Below, in pieces: positions 1 through 8,249 of a stretch of DNA of 64,000 nucleotides. The notes beneath the pieces were generated by a model. That model saw only the letters and a program-made list of their open reading frames with translations, did not search any database and was not told the DNA's origin. The stretch spans positions 124,001-188,000 of the forward strand of contig JAEWET010000050.1 of assembly GCA_023389195.1 (NCBI GenBank), read 5' to 3'. Made by a program: the position numbers and the translations under genes. Numbering within the stretch: the first letter of the stretch is position 1; each line of letters begins with the position of its first letter. Origin of the DNA: Aliihoeflea sp023389195 (GTDB lineage Bacteria > Pseudomonadota > Alphaproteobacteria > Rhizobiales > Rhizobiaceae).

Positions 1-2
1 AA

Positions 3-1163
3 AGCTTCGACGCGTTCCCGATGAATATCGGCCTGTCCGGCAAGGGTAACGCCTCGCGGCCGAAGGCGCTGGAGGAAATGGTGTTGGGCGGTGCCTGCGC
101 GCTCAAGCTGCACGAGGACTGGGGCACGACACCGGCGGCGATCGACTGCTGCCTGACGGTCGCCGACGATCACGACATCCAGGTGATGATCCACACGGAC
201 ACGCTCAACGAAAGCGGCTTCGTCGAAAACACGATCGACGCGATCAAGGGCCGGACGATCCATGCGTTCCACACGGAAGGCGCAGGCGGCGGCCATGCGC
301 CGGACATCATCAAGGTGTGCGGGTTCGACAATTTCATCCCCTCCTCCACCAATCCGACACGGCCCTATACGGTCAATACCATTGCCGAGCATCTCGACAT
401 GCTGATGGTCTGCCACCACTTGTCGCCGTCGATCCCCGAGGATGTCGCCTTTGCTGAAAGCCGCATCCGCAAGGAGACCATCGCGGCCGAGGACATCCTG
501 CACGACATGGGCGCGTTCTCGATCATCTCGTCGGACTCACAGGCCATGGGCCGCGTCGGCGAGGTGCCGATCCGCACCTGGCAGACGGCCGACAAGATGA
601 AGCGCCAGCGCGGGCGACTGAAGGAGGAGACGGGCGACAACGACAATTTCCGCGTCCGTCGCTACATCGCGAAATACACGATCAACCCGGCCATCGCGCA
701 TGGGCTGTCGAAGGAGATCGGCTCGATCGAAATTGGCAAGCGCGCCGATCTCGTGCTCTGGAACCCTGCCTTCTTCGGCGTGAAGCCGGACATGGTGCTC
801 GTTGGCGGAACGATCGCAGCGGCGCCGATGGGCGATCCCAACGCCTCGATCCCAACGCCGCAGCCGGTGCACTACCGGCCGATGTTCGGCGCCTTCGGCA
901 AGGCGATCACGAATTCCTCCGTCACCTTCGTCTCGAAGGCCGCGCTCGACAGTGGCCTTCGGGAAAGGCTCGGCGTCGAGAAGGAAATGATCGCCGTCGA
1001 GAACACGCGCGGCGGGATCGGCAAGCGCTCGATGATCCTGAACGACGCGACGCCGCATATCGACGTCGATCCGGAGACTTACGAAGTGCGCGCCGATGGC
1101 GAGCTTTTGACCTGCGAGCCGGCGACAGTCCTGCCGATGGCGCAGCGGTACTTTCTGTTCTAG
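3..1163 (+). CDS. ureC: Urease subunit alpha (3' part)
   Basis: This is the C-terminal two thirds (about 386 residues) of the catalytic urease subunit, which hydrolyses urea to ammonia and carbamate in the cytoplasm; the 5' end lies before the window and the frame is open from base 3. The nickel-site sequence is visible: the lysine that is carbamylated in ureases (ALKLHEDWGTTPAA), the metal histidines in IHTDTLNESG and HTEGAGGGHAPD, the mobile-flap Cys-His-His (MVCHHLSP) and the metal aspartate context SDSQAMGRVGE. The end PVHYRPMFGAFG...FVSKAA is typical of bacterial UreC. It heads the visible part of an operon that continues into ureE, ureF and ureG. Confidence 0.98.
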   Translation, partial: SFDAFPMNIGLSGKGNASRPKALEEMVLGGACALKLHEDWGTTPAAIDCCLTVADDHDIQVMIHTDTLNESGFVENTIDAIKGRTIHAFHTEGAGGGHAPDIIKVCGFDNFIPSSTNPTRPYTVNTIAEHLDMLMVCHHLSPSIPEDVAFAESRIRKETIAAEDILHDMGAFSIISSDSQAMGRVGEVPIRTWQTADKMKRQRGRLKEETGDNDNFRVRRYIAKYTINPAIAHGLSKEIGSIEIGKRADLVLWNPAFFGVKPDMVLVGGTIAAAPMGDPNASIPTPQPVHYRPMFGAFGKAITNSSVTFVSKAALDSGLRERLGVEKEMIAVENTRGGIGKRSMILNDATPHIDVDPETYEVRADGELLTCEPATVLPMAQRYFLF

Positions 1164-1189
1164 CTTCCCGGTCGAACAAGGGAGGTATC

Positions 1190-1486
1190 ATGATCTACGT
1201 CTTCGCCACGCTCACCATCAAACCCGGCGCGCTCGCCCATCTGCGCGCGCCGGCGCGCGCCTGCCGCGAGGCGACGCTGAAGGAGGATGGCTGCATCGCC
1301 TACGACCTCCACGCCGACATCGCCAACCCCGAGCGGCTCGTCTTCGTGGAGAAATGGGAGACGCGCGAGGCGCTTTCCGTTCATGCCAAAAGCGCGCATG
1401 TGGCCGCCTGGCGCGAGGCGAGCGCGCCGCATCTGATCGAGCGGAAGATCGAGATCGTCCACCCGGAAAAGGTGGAGAACCACTGA
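1190..1486 (+). CDS. Antibiotic biosynthesis monooxygenase (ABM) family protein
   Basis: A 98-residue single-domain protein of the ABM dimeric alpha/beta-barrel fold, similar to putative quinol monooxygenases of the YgiN type. The pattern is an N-terminal beta strand (IYVFATLTIKPG), a helix with a conserved E-CI-Y segment (EDGCIAYDLHAD) and a WETREALSVHAKSAHV helix, all usual for the family. A strong GGGAGG site precedes the ATG. It lies 26 bases after ureC, and its stop codon overlaps the next start (ATGA), so it is co-transcribed with urease. It is not a known urease accessory factor, so its role in the operon is unknown. Confidence 0.85.
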   Translation: MIYVFATLTIKPGALAHLRAPARACREATLKEDGCIAYDLHADIANPERLVFVEKWETREALSVHAKSAHVAAWREASAPHLIERKIEIVHPEKVENH

Positions 1487-2094
1487 TGTATCAGGCTGTC
1501 GGATCACCGGGCTCGCGGCTGACGCGGGTCACATGGATGCTGGAAGAACTCGGCCAGCCCTACGAGATCGTCAAGGCGAAGATGCATACCGAGACGATGC
1601 TGCGCTTCAATCCGAGCGGCAAGATGCCGGCTCTGGCCGATGGAGAGGTGGTCATCACGGATTCGGCCGCGATCGTCTTCTATCTGGCTGACAAGCACGC
1701 CGATCAGGGTATGGGCGGCACCACGCCGGCGGAGCGCGCAGAGATCGCCTCGTGGATGTTCTTTGCGCAGGCCGAACTCGAAGCGCCGCTCTGGAACCGC
1801 CTGAAGCACGCCTTCCGGCTGGACGAAGAGTTGCGCGCCGAGGTCGGACCCTGGTGCAAGGCGGAATTCGCGACGGAGATCGGCAATTTCGACAAGCGTC
1901 TCGGCGACCGCGAATTCGCGCTCGGCGACCGTTTCACGGCTGCCGACATCATCCTAGGTCATTGCGGGCAATGGGCGCGCGGGGCGAAGTTCGAAATCGG
2001 CTCCGACCGCGTGAACGCCTATTTCGACCGCGTTCTGGCCCGGCCGGCACTGGCGCGCGCACAGGCCCGCGAAAAGGAGGCTGCCACCGCATGA
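1486..2094 (+). CDS. Glutathione S-transferase family protein
   Basis: A 202-residue protein with an N-terminal thioredoxin-like GST domain (residues about 1-75: GSPGSRLTRVTWMLEELGQPYE, then FNPSGKMPALADGEVVITDSAAIVFYLADK, including the cis-proline MPAL and the glutathione-contacting D-S pair) and an all-alpha C-terminal domain (LGDRFTAADIILGHC). The start was set at the ATG that overlaps the preceding stop; the frame extends further upstream but would run into the monooxygenase gene. Its stop overlaps the ureE start. GST-family enzymes conjugate or reduce small electrophiles with glutathione; the substrate here is unknown and no link with nickel or urea is proven. Confidence 0.9.
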   Translation: MYQAVGSPGSRLTRVTWMLEELGQPYEIVKAKMHTETMLRFNPSGKMPALADGEVVITDSAAIVFYLADKHADQGMGGTTPAERAEIASWMFFAQAELEAPLWNRLKHAFRLDEELRAEVGPWCKAEFATEIGNFDKRLGDREFALGDRFTAADIILGHCGQWARGAKFEIGSDRVNAYFDRVLARPALARAQAREKEAATA

Positions 2095-2576
2095 TGTATC
2101 GGGCGAACGGCGTGGTGGAGGCGAAGGCGCGCGGCGACCGAAACGTCGTCGGAAGGGTCGCGCTCGCACATGACGAGCGGCATCTGCGCCGCAAGCTCCT
2201 GATCCTTCAGAACGGCGCGCGTGTGCTGGTCGACCTGCCGCAGCCTGTCGCGCTTCATGCCGGCGACTGCCTGCTGCTCGACAATGGTGCGCTTGCCGAA
2301 GTGACGGCGGCTGACGAAGACCTGATCGAGATTCGCCCGCGCGACCGGCTGCATCTCGTCGAACTCGCCTGGCATATCGGCAACCGCCATCTGGCCGCGC
2401 AGATCGACGAGGACCGTATCCTCATCCTGCGCGACCATGTGATCGAGGCGATGCTGGAAGGGCTCGGCGCGACCGTCGCCCATGTGCGAACGGGCTTCGA
2501 GCCGGTGCGCGGCGCCTATTCCGGCAAGGCGCATGGGCACGACCACCAGCATTCACATAGCCACGACCATGGCTGA
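2091..2576 (+). CDS. ureE: Urease accessory protein UreE (nickel metallochaperone)
   Basis: A 161-residue nickel-binding chaperone that hands Ni2+ to the urease apoenzyme through UreG. It has the N-terminal peptide-binding domain, the metal-binding domain with the signature WHIGNRHLAAQID (the conserved histidine at the dimer interface), and a His-rich tail (HGHDHQHSHSHDHG) that stores nickel. An AAGGAGG site lies nine bases before the ATG. The start overlaps the GST stop by four bases and the end overlaps ureF by eight bases, so translation is coupled along the operon. Confidence 0.97.
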   Translation: MMYRANGVVEAKARGDRNVVGRVALAHDERHLRRKLLILQNGARVLVDLPQPVALHAGDCLLLDNGALAEVTAADEDLIEIRPRDRLHLVELAWHIGNRHLAAQIDEDRILILRDHVIEAMLEGLGATVAHVRTGFEPVRGAYSGKAHGHDHQHSHSHDHG

Positions 2577-3216
2577 GGCGGCGCACGCGCTACGGCTGAT
2601 GGCTTGGCTGTCGCCGGCCTTTCCAGTCGGCTCTTTCAGCTACAGCCACGGGCTTGAGCAGGCAGTTGCGGACGGGCATGTCGGCGATTTCGCCGCATGG
2701 CTCGACGGGCTGATGCGGCACGGCACCGGCTGGAACGACGCGGTGCTGGTGTCCGAGGCGTGGCGGCGCGGGCGCGATGGCGGCGATCTTGGCGAGTTGG
2801 CCGAACTCGCCGAGGCGATGGCAGGCTCGGCGGAGCGGCATCTGGAGACGATGGGGCAGGGACAGGCCTTTGCGAAGGCCGTTGCGGGATGGTGCGAGGG
2901 GCTCGCCCTGCCGGCGACCTCACCCTATCCTATCGTCTTCGGCGCATCTGCGGGCTTCAATGGTCTACCACTTGAGGAGACGATCGCGGCCTATCTGCAG
3001 GCCTTCGTCTCCAACCAGATTCAGGCCGGAATCCGGCTTTCCCTTCTCGGCCAGGAGCGCGGCGTGACGCTCTTGCGCGAGATGGAGACGACGATCCTCG
3101 ATGTCGCCGCGCGGGCGGTCGGGTCCACGCTCGACGATCTCGGCGGTTCGGCCTTCATCGCCGAAATCGCCGCCATGAACCACGAAACGCAATATTCGAG
3201 GCTGTTCCGCTCATGA
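2569..3216 (+). CDS. ureF: Urease accessory protein UreF
   Basis: A 215-residue, mostly helical accessory protein that forms the UreD-UreF-UreG complex and acts in activation of the urease metallocentre. Recognisable family segments are LMAWLSPAFPVGSFSYSHGLEQAV near the N-terminus, the central SAERHLETMGQGQAFA region and the C-terminal MNHETQYSRLFRS. The frame is open further upstream, but the ATG inside the ureE end (eight-base overlap) gives a protein of normal length. There is no good ribosome-binding site, so translation probably depends on coupling with ureE. Its stop overlaps the ureG start. Confidence 0.97.
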   Translation: MAEAAHALRLMAWLSPAFPVGSFSYSHGLEQAVADGHVGDFAAWLDGLMRHGTGWNDAVLVSEAWRRGRDGGDLGELAELAEAMAGSAERHLETMGQGQAFAKAVAGWCEGLALPATSPYPIVFGASAGFNGLPLEETIAAYLQAFVSNQIQAGIRLSLLGQERGVTLLREMETTILDVAARAVGSTLDDLGGSAFIAEIAAMNHETQYSRLFRS

Positions 3217-3845
3217 CTTCTTCCAACGGACCCTTGCGGGTCGGCATCGGCGGGCCGGTCGGCTCCGGCAAGACGACGCTGACCGAGAAATTGTGCAAGG
3301 CGATGCGTGATCGCTACTCGGTGGCGGTCGTGACCAACGACATCTACACCAAGGAGGACGCCATGGCGCTGGTGCGCCTGCAGGCGCTGTCCGAAGACCG
3401 CATCGTCGGCGTGGAGACGGGCGGGTGTCCGCACACCGCCATACGCGAGGATGCATCGATCAACCTGCAGGCGATCGACCAGCTCACCGCGCGCATTACC
3501 GGCCTCGACGTCGTCTTCATCGAATCGGGCGGCGACAATCTGGCGGCCACCTTCTCGCCGGACCTTGCCGACCTGACGCTCTACGTCATCTCGGTCTGCC
3601 AGGGCGGCGACATTCCGCGCAAGGGCGGGCCGGGCATCACGCGCTCGGACTTCCTCGTCGTCAACAAGGCCGATCTCGCGCCTTACGTGAATGTCGACCT
3701 CGAACAGATGGAGCGCGACGCGATCAAGGCGCGGGCGGGCAAGCCGTTCGCCTTCACCGATCTTTCGCGCGGCAAGGGCGTCGATGAGATCGTCGATTTC
3801 CTGATCGAGAATGGCGGATTGGACCAGTTGCGGCAGGCTTCCTGA
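3213..3845 (+). CDS. ureG: Urease accessory GTPase UreG
   Basis: A 210-residue SIMIBI-class GTPase that supplies GTP hydrolysis and nickel during urease maturation. It has the P-loop GGPVGSGKTTL at residues about 11-21, the nickel-binding Cys-Pro-His motif in VETGGCPHTAIREDAS, the switch sequence FIESGGDNLAATFSP and the guanine-specificity motif VVNKADLAPYV. Its length is normal for the family. The ATGA overlap with ureF makes it the last accessory gene of the visible urease operon. Confidence 0.98.
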   Translation: MTSSNGPLRVGIGGPVGSGKTTLTEKLCKAMRDRYSVAVVTNDIYTKEDAMALVRLQALSEDRIVGVETGGCPHTAIREDASINLQAIDQLTARITGLDVVFIESGGDNLAATFSPDLADLTLYVISVCQGGDIPRKGGPGITRSDFLVVNKADLAPYVNVDLEQMERDAIKARAGKPFAFTDLSRGKGVDEIVDFLIENGGLDQLRQAS

Positions 3846-3908
3846 CGGTTGCGCCTTGCGGCGGGGCGCGACATGCTGCGGCCTTAACAACGATCAGGAG
3901 CGCGCCCG

Positions 3909-4679
3909 ATGAGCGTCACCCAACTGGCCGACACCCGCCGTCCGAACCTGCCCTTCTACGAGGAGCGTTGCGACCTTGCCGCGGCCTTCCGCTGGACGGC
4001 GCGGCTCAACATGCACGAGGCGGTGGCGAACCATTTTTCGCTCGCCGTCGACGAGGGCGGGACGCAGATCCTGATCAACCCGAACCTGATGCATTTCTCG
4101 CGCATCAAGGCGAGCGATCTGCTGCTGATCGACGCCAACGATCCCGAGACGATGAAGCGGCCCGACGCGCCCGACCCGACCGCATGGGGCCTGCACGGAG
4201 CGATCCACCGCAACGTTCCGCATGCGCGCTGCGTCATGCATGTCCACTCGGTGCACGCGACCGTGCTCGCCTCGCTGGAGAGTTCGCTCCTGCCGGCGAT
4301 CGACCAGAACTCGGCGATGTTCCATGGCCGCCAGGTCGTCGACGCACATTATGGCGGGCTCGCCTTCGAGGAAGAGGGCGAGCGCTGCTCGCGGCTCTTC
4401 GCCGACCCGAAAGCCAAGGTCATGGTGATGGGCAATCACGGCGTGATGATCATCGGCGAGACGGTGGGCGACACGTTTGACCGGCTCTATTATTTCGAGC
4501 GCGCCTGCGAGACCTACGTCAAGGCGCTGTGGACCGGCCAGCCGATCCGCCATCTGTCGGACGAGATCGCCGAGCGCGTCGCGACGCAGATGGACAATTA
4601 TCCGGTCGCGTCGGCCAAGCGGCATCTGGAGGAATTGAAGTCGATCCTCAACGAGGAAGGATCGAACTTCCGGAACTGA
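3909..4679 (+). CDS. Class II aldolase/adducin family protein
   Basis: A 256-residue protein of the class II aldolase/adducin family. Zinc-ligand histidines are visible in CVMHVHSVHATVLASLE and in MGNHGVMIIGETV; an N-terminal NHFSLAVDEGG segment matches the substrate/phosphate-binding loop of the family. It lies 63 bases after ureG with its own AGGAG site and could be the last gene of that operon or have its own promoter. Members act as fuculose- or ribulose-phosphate aldolases or epimerases or as decarboxylase-like proteins; the substrate cannot be read here. Confidence 0.85.
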   Translation: MSVTQLADTRRPNLPFYEERCDLAAAFRWTARLNMHEAVANHFSLAVDEGGTQILINPNLMHFSRIKASDLLLIDANDPETMKRPDAPDPTAWGLHGAIHRNVPHARCVMHVHSVHATVLASLESSLLPAIDQNSAMFHGRQVVDAHYGGLAFEEEGERCSRLFADPKAKVMVMGNHGVMIIGETVGDTFDRLYYFERACETYVKALWTGQPIRHLSDEIAERVATQMDNYPVASAKRHLEELKSILNEEGSNFRN

Positions 4680-4690
4680 TGGAGAAGGGC

Positions 4691-4814
4691 GTCATCCCGG
4701 CCGAAATCGAGCGGAGCGAGATGAGAGCCGGGACCTATTCCGTTAGGCCGAAGGTCACGGAATGGGTCCCGGATAAACGCACGCCGCTTCGCGTCGCGCA
4801 TTTTCCGGGATGAC
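4691..4814. repeat. Palindromic intergenic repeat element (about 124 bp)
   Basis: The element begins with GTCATCCCGG (4691-4700) and ends with the exact inverse CCGGGATGAC (4805-4814). Inside it, 4728-4743 and 4757-4772 form a second 16-base inverted repeat with one mismatch. Nested palindromes with these outer ends resemble the RIME/BIME-like intergenic repeats known from several Hyphomicrobiales genomes (recalled, not searched). It sits between the convergent aldolase gene and the TRAP receptor gene. No second copy was seen in this window. Confidence 0.7.
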
Positions 4815-4829
4815 GCCGGTGATGGAATG

Positions 4830-4866
4830 AAAAAACCGGCCGCGATCGCTCGCGGCCGGTTTTTTG
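4830..4866. terminator. Bidirectional intrinsic terminator
   Basis: A near-perfect hairpin (AAAAAACCGGCCGCGA, short loop, TCGCGGCCGGTTTTTT) with an A-run on one side and a T-run on the other. It lies between the convergent aldolase and TRAP receptor genes and can stop transcription from both. Confidence 0.9.
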
Positions 4867-4879
4867 TCGGCGTTCGAGA

Positions 4880-5908
4880 TCAGGAGCCGAGGTGCTTGGC
4901 GATCATCGCGCGGGCGTCGTCGACCATGGCGTTGGCGTCCATACCCTTGCCGTTCATCTCCTCGATCCAGGCGTCGATGAGCGGCGCGGCAGTGTCCTTC
5001 CAGCGCTGGGTCTCCGCCTCGTCGAGGGTGATGATGTTGTTGCCGAGATCCTCAGCGATCTTCAGGCCCTTCTCGTCGCCCGAATCCATGACACGGCCGA
5101 ACATGGCGGCGGCCTCGATGCCCGAATTGGCGTCGATGACGGCCTTCAGGTCATCGGGAAGCGCGTCATAGGAAGCCTGATTCATCGCGAAGACGAAGGT
5201 CTGCGTATAGAGGCCCTCGTCGCCGGTGAAGCCGGTGTGGTTCTTGACGAGTTCGGAAACGCGCAGCGACGGCGTCACTTCCCACGGAATGGTCGTCGCG
5301 TCGATGACGCCCTTCGACAGCGATTCCGAGACGGCCGGAACCGGCATGCCGATCGGCGTCGAGCCCAGTGCTTCGAGCATCTGGTTGATGACGCGCGAGC
5401 CGCCGCGGATCTTGACGCCCTGCATGTCCTCAAGCGTCGCGATCGGGTTCTTCGAATGGATCAGACCTGGACCATGCGCGTGCCAGGCGATGACCTTCAT
5501 GCCCGAGAATTCCTCGGTGCAGTACTTCTCGCAATATTCGTGGAAGGCCTTCGACGTCGCTTCGCCGGTCGTCACCATGAAGGGAAGCTCGAATGCTTCC
5601 GTCGACGGATAGCGGCCGGGCGTATAGCCGATGACGGTCCAGATCATGTCGACGACGCCGTCGGTAACCTGATCGACGAGTTGCGGCGGGGTTCCGCCAA
5701 GCTGCATCGCGTCATACTGCTCGATCTTGAGGCGTCCGCCGGACTCCTCCATCACCTTTGCCGCCCAGGGCTTCAGGGCCTCGGCCGGGATGGTCGCCTG
5801 CGGCGGCAGCATCTGGTGAAGGCGCAGCGTCGTCTCCTGCGCGGCGGCAACGGTGGTAAAAGCTGCCACGGCAACGGCGCCGGCAGCCAGTGCTTTCCAA
5901 TTCAACAT
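4880..5908 (-). CDS. TRAP transporter substrate-binding protein (DctP family), without adjacent permeases
   Basis: A 342-residue periplasmic solute receptor with a Sec signal peptide (KALAAGAVAVAAFTTVAAA, cut near residue 23). DctP-family features are VMEESGGRLKIEQYDAMQLGG, the ligand-carboxylate arginine region GVKIRGGSRVINQMLEALGSTPIGMPVPAVSESLSKGVIDATTIPW (broken up here by family-typical spacing) and an acidic C-terminal helix. The start was set at the ATG behind a GGGAGGAA site; the frame is open far upstream but that part overlaps a divergent gene. No dctQ or dctM gene is next to it, so it is an orphan receptor in this window. The ligand is probably a carboxylate. Confidence 0.92.
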   Translation of the reverse strand: MLNWKALAAGAVAVAAFTTVAAAQETTLRLHQMLPPQATIPAEALKPWAAKVMEESGGRLKIEQYDAMQLGGTPPQLVDQVTDGVVDMIWTVIGYTPGRYPSTEAFELPFMVTTGEATSKAFHEYCEKYCTEEFSGMKVIAWHAHGPGLIHSKNPIATLEDMQGVKIRGGSRVINQMLEALGSTPIGMPVPAVSESLSKGVIDATTIPWEVTPSLRVSELVKNHTGFTGDEGLYTQTFVFAMNQASYDALPDDLKAVIDANSGIEAAAMFGRVMDSGDEKGLKIAEDLGNNIITLDEAETQRWKDTAAPLIDAWIEEMNGKGMDANAMVDDARAMIAKHLGS

Positions 5909-6031
5909 GGGTTCCTCCCTGCATGTCCCGTGATTGTTATACGATAGAACTTTCCGCCATGGAAGCGGCTGGCCGACACCACTTTCGCATGGTAGCCAAG
6001 CGCGCCCAGGATTTGAAATTGGAGGACTGCC

Positions 6032-7165
6032 ATGACTGCGACAGCCAACCCGCCCTTTCGTGCCGACCACGTGGGAAGCCTCTTGCGGCCCCAGGCGGTC
6101 AAGGATGCGCGCAAGCGGTTCTACGAGGACAAGGCGATCGCCGCCGAGGAACTCGAGGAGATCGAGAACGCCGCGATCGACGAAGCGATCCGCATGCAGG
6201 AGGAGGCCGGCCTGCCGACCGTCACCGACGGCGAAATCCGCCGCTCGTTCTGGCACTATGATTTCATGGGCGGGCTTGAAGGGTTCGACATGGAAGAGCG
6301 TGCGCCCGAAAAGGGTGTCGCCTTTGCCGGCGTCAAGCTGAGACCCGTCTTCCCGACGATCACCGGCAAGCTGGACTTCCCCGACGATCACCCGATGCTG
6401 GACCATTTCCGCTACGTGGCATCGAAGACGAAGGTGATGCCGAAGATTTCGATCCCGGGCCCAAGCTGCTGCCATTTCCGCACGGCCAAGGACGACATTC
6501 ACCCGAAGGAATATCGCGACGACCCCGAAGCGCTTTTCGCCGACCTGGCCAAGACCTACGCCAAGGCCGTGAAGGCGTTCTACGATGCCGGTTGTCGCTA
6601 TCTGCAGATGGACGACATCTTCTTCGCCTATCTGTGCGATCCGAAGCACCGCGCGGCGCAGAAGGAGCAGGGCACCGATCCCGACTGGCTGATCGAGCAG
6701 TATGCGAAGATGATGCATGACGCGATCAAGGATCGTCCGGACGACATGGTCATCGGCATGCACATGTGCCGCGGCAATTTCCGCTCCACCCATGCCGCCG
6801 AGGGCGCCTACGATCCTGCTGCGGATGCCGTCTTCAACCAGACCGGCGTCGACATCTACTTCATGGAATATGACAGCGAGCGCGCCGGCGGGCTCGAGCC
6901 GCTGCGCCTGTTGCCGAAGGGCAAGAAGCGCGTGCTGCCCGGATTCATCACGACCAAGACCGGTGAGATGGAGAAGGTCGACGACCTGAAGCGCAAATTC
7001 GACGAGGCGGCGAAATATGCCGATCTCGAACAGCTCGGCATCGCGCCGCAATGCGGCTTTGCCTCGACCGAGGAAGGGAACTCTATTTCGTTCGACGACC
7101 AGCGCCGCAAGCTCGACCTCGTCGTCGAGACCGCCGAGGCGATCTGGGGCGGGGTCGCGAAGTAA
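6032..7165 (+). CDS. Cobalamin-independent methionine synthase C-terminal-like (MetE/YxjG family) protein
   Basis: A 377-residue TIM-barrel protein matching the catalytic half of MetE only. It starts with FRADHVGSLLRP, the mark of the stand-alone YxjG/YxjH group. Putative zinc ligands are present as H-x-C in GMHMCRGNFRS, a glutamate in YFMEYDSERAGG and the cysteine in APQCGFAST. A GGAGG site precedes the ATG. It is divergent from the TRAP receptor gene. Such short MetE relatives transfer methyl groups to or from thiols, or have other substrates; without the N-terminal folate domain it is unlikely to be the main methionine synthase. Confidence 0.88.
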   Translation: MTATANPPFRADHVGSLLRPQAVKDARKRFYEDKAIAAEELEEIENAAIDEAIRMQEEAGLPTVTDGEIRRSFWHYDFMGGLEGFDMEERAPEKGVAFAGVKLRPVFPTITGKLDFPDDHPMLDHFRYVASKTKVMPKISIPGPSCCHFRTAKDDIHPKEYRDDPEALFADLAKTYAKAVKAFYDAGCRYLQMDDIFFAYLCDPKHRAAQKEQGTDPDWLIEQYAKMMHDAIKDRPDDMVIGMHMCRGNFRSTHAAEGAYDPAADAVFNQTGVDIYFMEYDSERAGGLEPLRLLPKGKKRVLPGFITTKTGEMEKVDDLKRKFDEAAKYADLEQLGIAPQCGFASTEEGNSISFDDQRRKLDLVVETAEAIWGGVAK

Positions 7166-7243
7166 CGTCATTCTTCATTGCCGCTTAACCATGCCTCGTG
7201 CAGAACGATGGTACGGGGACATGGTTTTGCGGGAGCGTTTTTG

Positions 7244-8155
7244 ATGGGCGGGTTGTTGAGGCGTGCGTTCGGGTCGCCCTTGGCGGCGCTTCTCGCGCTG
7301 GCGGTGATGGTTTCCGCCTGCTCGACCTCGGTCCTGCCCGAACCACCGCCGCCGATCCCATCCGAGAAATACGCCGCCATCGTCGTCGATGTCAGTACGG
7401 GACGTTCGCTTTATTCCGTCCACGCCGATCAGCTTCGCTATCCAGCCTCGCTGACCAAGATGATGACGGTCTTCATGCTGTTCGAAGCGCTGGATTCCGG
7501 GCGCATCGGCAAGCAGACGCTGATCCCCGTTTCCGACAATGCGCGCGGCCAGGTGCCGACCAAGATCGGTTTTCGTCAGGGCGAGGCGATCGATGTGGAC
7601 ACCGCGATCCGCGCCCTTGTGATCCGTTCTGCCAACGACGTCGCGGTTGCGACGGCCGAGCTCCTTGGCGGGACGGAAGCGAATTTCGCGGCCCTGATGA
7701 CCCAGCGCGCGCGCCAGATGGGCATGAATTCCACCACGTTCCGCAACGCGTCCGGCCTGCCCGATGCGGGCCAGCAGACGACGGCGCGCGACATGGCTCT
7801 GCTCTCCATCGCGCTCAACAAGCGCTTCCCGCACCACTACCACTATTTCGCCAATCGCGAATTCAGCTATGCGGGCAAGACCATCCGCGGCCACAACGAC
7901 CTGCTTGGCCGCGTGGCCGGCGTCGACGGGCTGAAGACCGGCTACATCCGCGCATCGGGGTTCAACCTGGCCACGTCCGTCGAGCGCGGCGGGCGCCGGC
8001 TTGTCGCGGTGGTGATGGGCGGCGAGACGGCGAAGAGCCGAAACTCGCACATGGAACAGCTCATCGAGCAGTACATGCCGATGGCGGGGTCCGTCGCGAC
8101 CACGGCGGCGCCGCGACCGGTGCCGCAGCAGGCGCTGCTCGCACCCATGCGCTGA
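7244..8155 (+). CDS. D-alanyl-D-alanine carboxypeptidase (peptidase S11), putative lipoprotein
   Basis: A 303-residue penicillin-binding-protein-type serine peptidase that trims the terminal D-alanine of peptidoglycan stem peptides in the periplasm. All three active-site motifs are present: SLTK (SxxK) in YPASLTKMMTVF, SAN (SxN) in IRSANDVAVA, and KTG in GLKTGYIRASG. The start ATG at 7244 follows GGGAG and gives a signal with lipobox-like VSAC (cysteine near residue 26); an upstream in-frame TTG at 7178 has no such site. It lacks the C-terminal PBP5-like domain, so it is a short form. Confidence 0.93.
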   Translation: MGGLLRRAFGSPLAALLALAVMVSACSTSVLPEPPPPIPSEKYAAIVVDVSTGRSLYSVHADQLRYPASLTKMMTVFMLFEALDSGRIGKQTLIPVSDNARGQVPTKIGFRQGEAIDVDTAIRALVIRSANDVAVATAELLGGTEANFAALMTQRARQMGMNSTTFRNASGLPDAGQQTTARDMALLSIALNKRFPHHYHYFANREFSYAGKTIRGHNDLLGRVAGVDGLKTGYIRASGFNLATSVERGGRRLVAVVMGGETAKSRNSHMEQLIEQYMPMAGSVATTAAPRPVPQQALLAPMR

Positions 8156-8175
8156 GCCACCGGAGCCGAAAGGCA

Positions 8176-8240
8176 CGTTGCGGCGGCGCGGCCCCAATTC
8201 GCGCCGCCGCAACGGAGCGCCTCCCTTGGGAGGACGCTCG
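8176..8240. terminator. Two tandem hairpins between convergent genes
   Basis: The first is a perfect 15-base stem (8176-8190 with 8200-8214, GC-rich, nine-base loop). The second is an imperfect stem around CCTCCC/GGGAGG (about 8215-8240). There is no clear T-run. They lie between the carboxypeptidase gene and rpiB, which converge, so a terminator or mRNA-end-stabilising role is likely. Confidence 0.6.
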
Positions 8241-8249
8241 ATCCGATGA

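Noticed and set aside
4529..4813. A plus-strand frame reaching through the palindromic repeat
   Set aside because: It overlaps the aldolase gene in another frame and its end is formed by repeat sequence.
8176..8214. The perfect 15-base stem as an attenuator of rpiB
   Set aside because: It lies after the stop codons of two convergent genes, so a 3'-end role is more likely.
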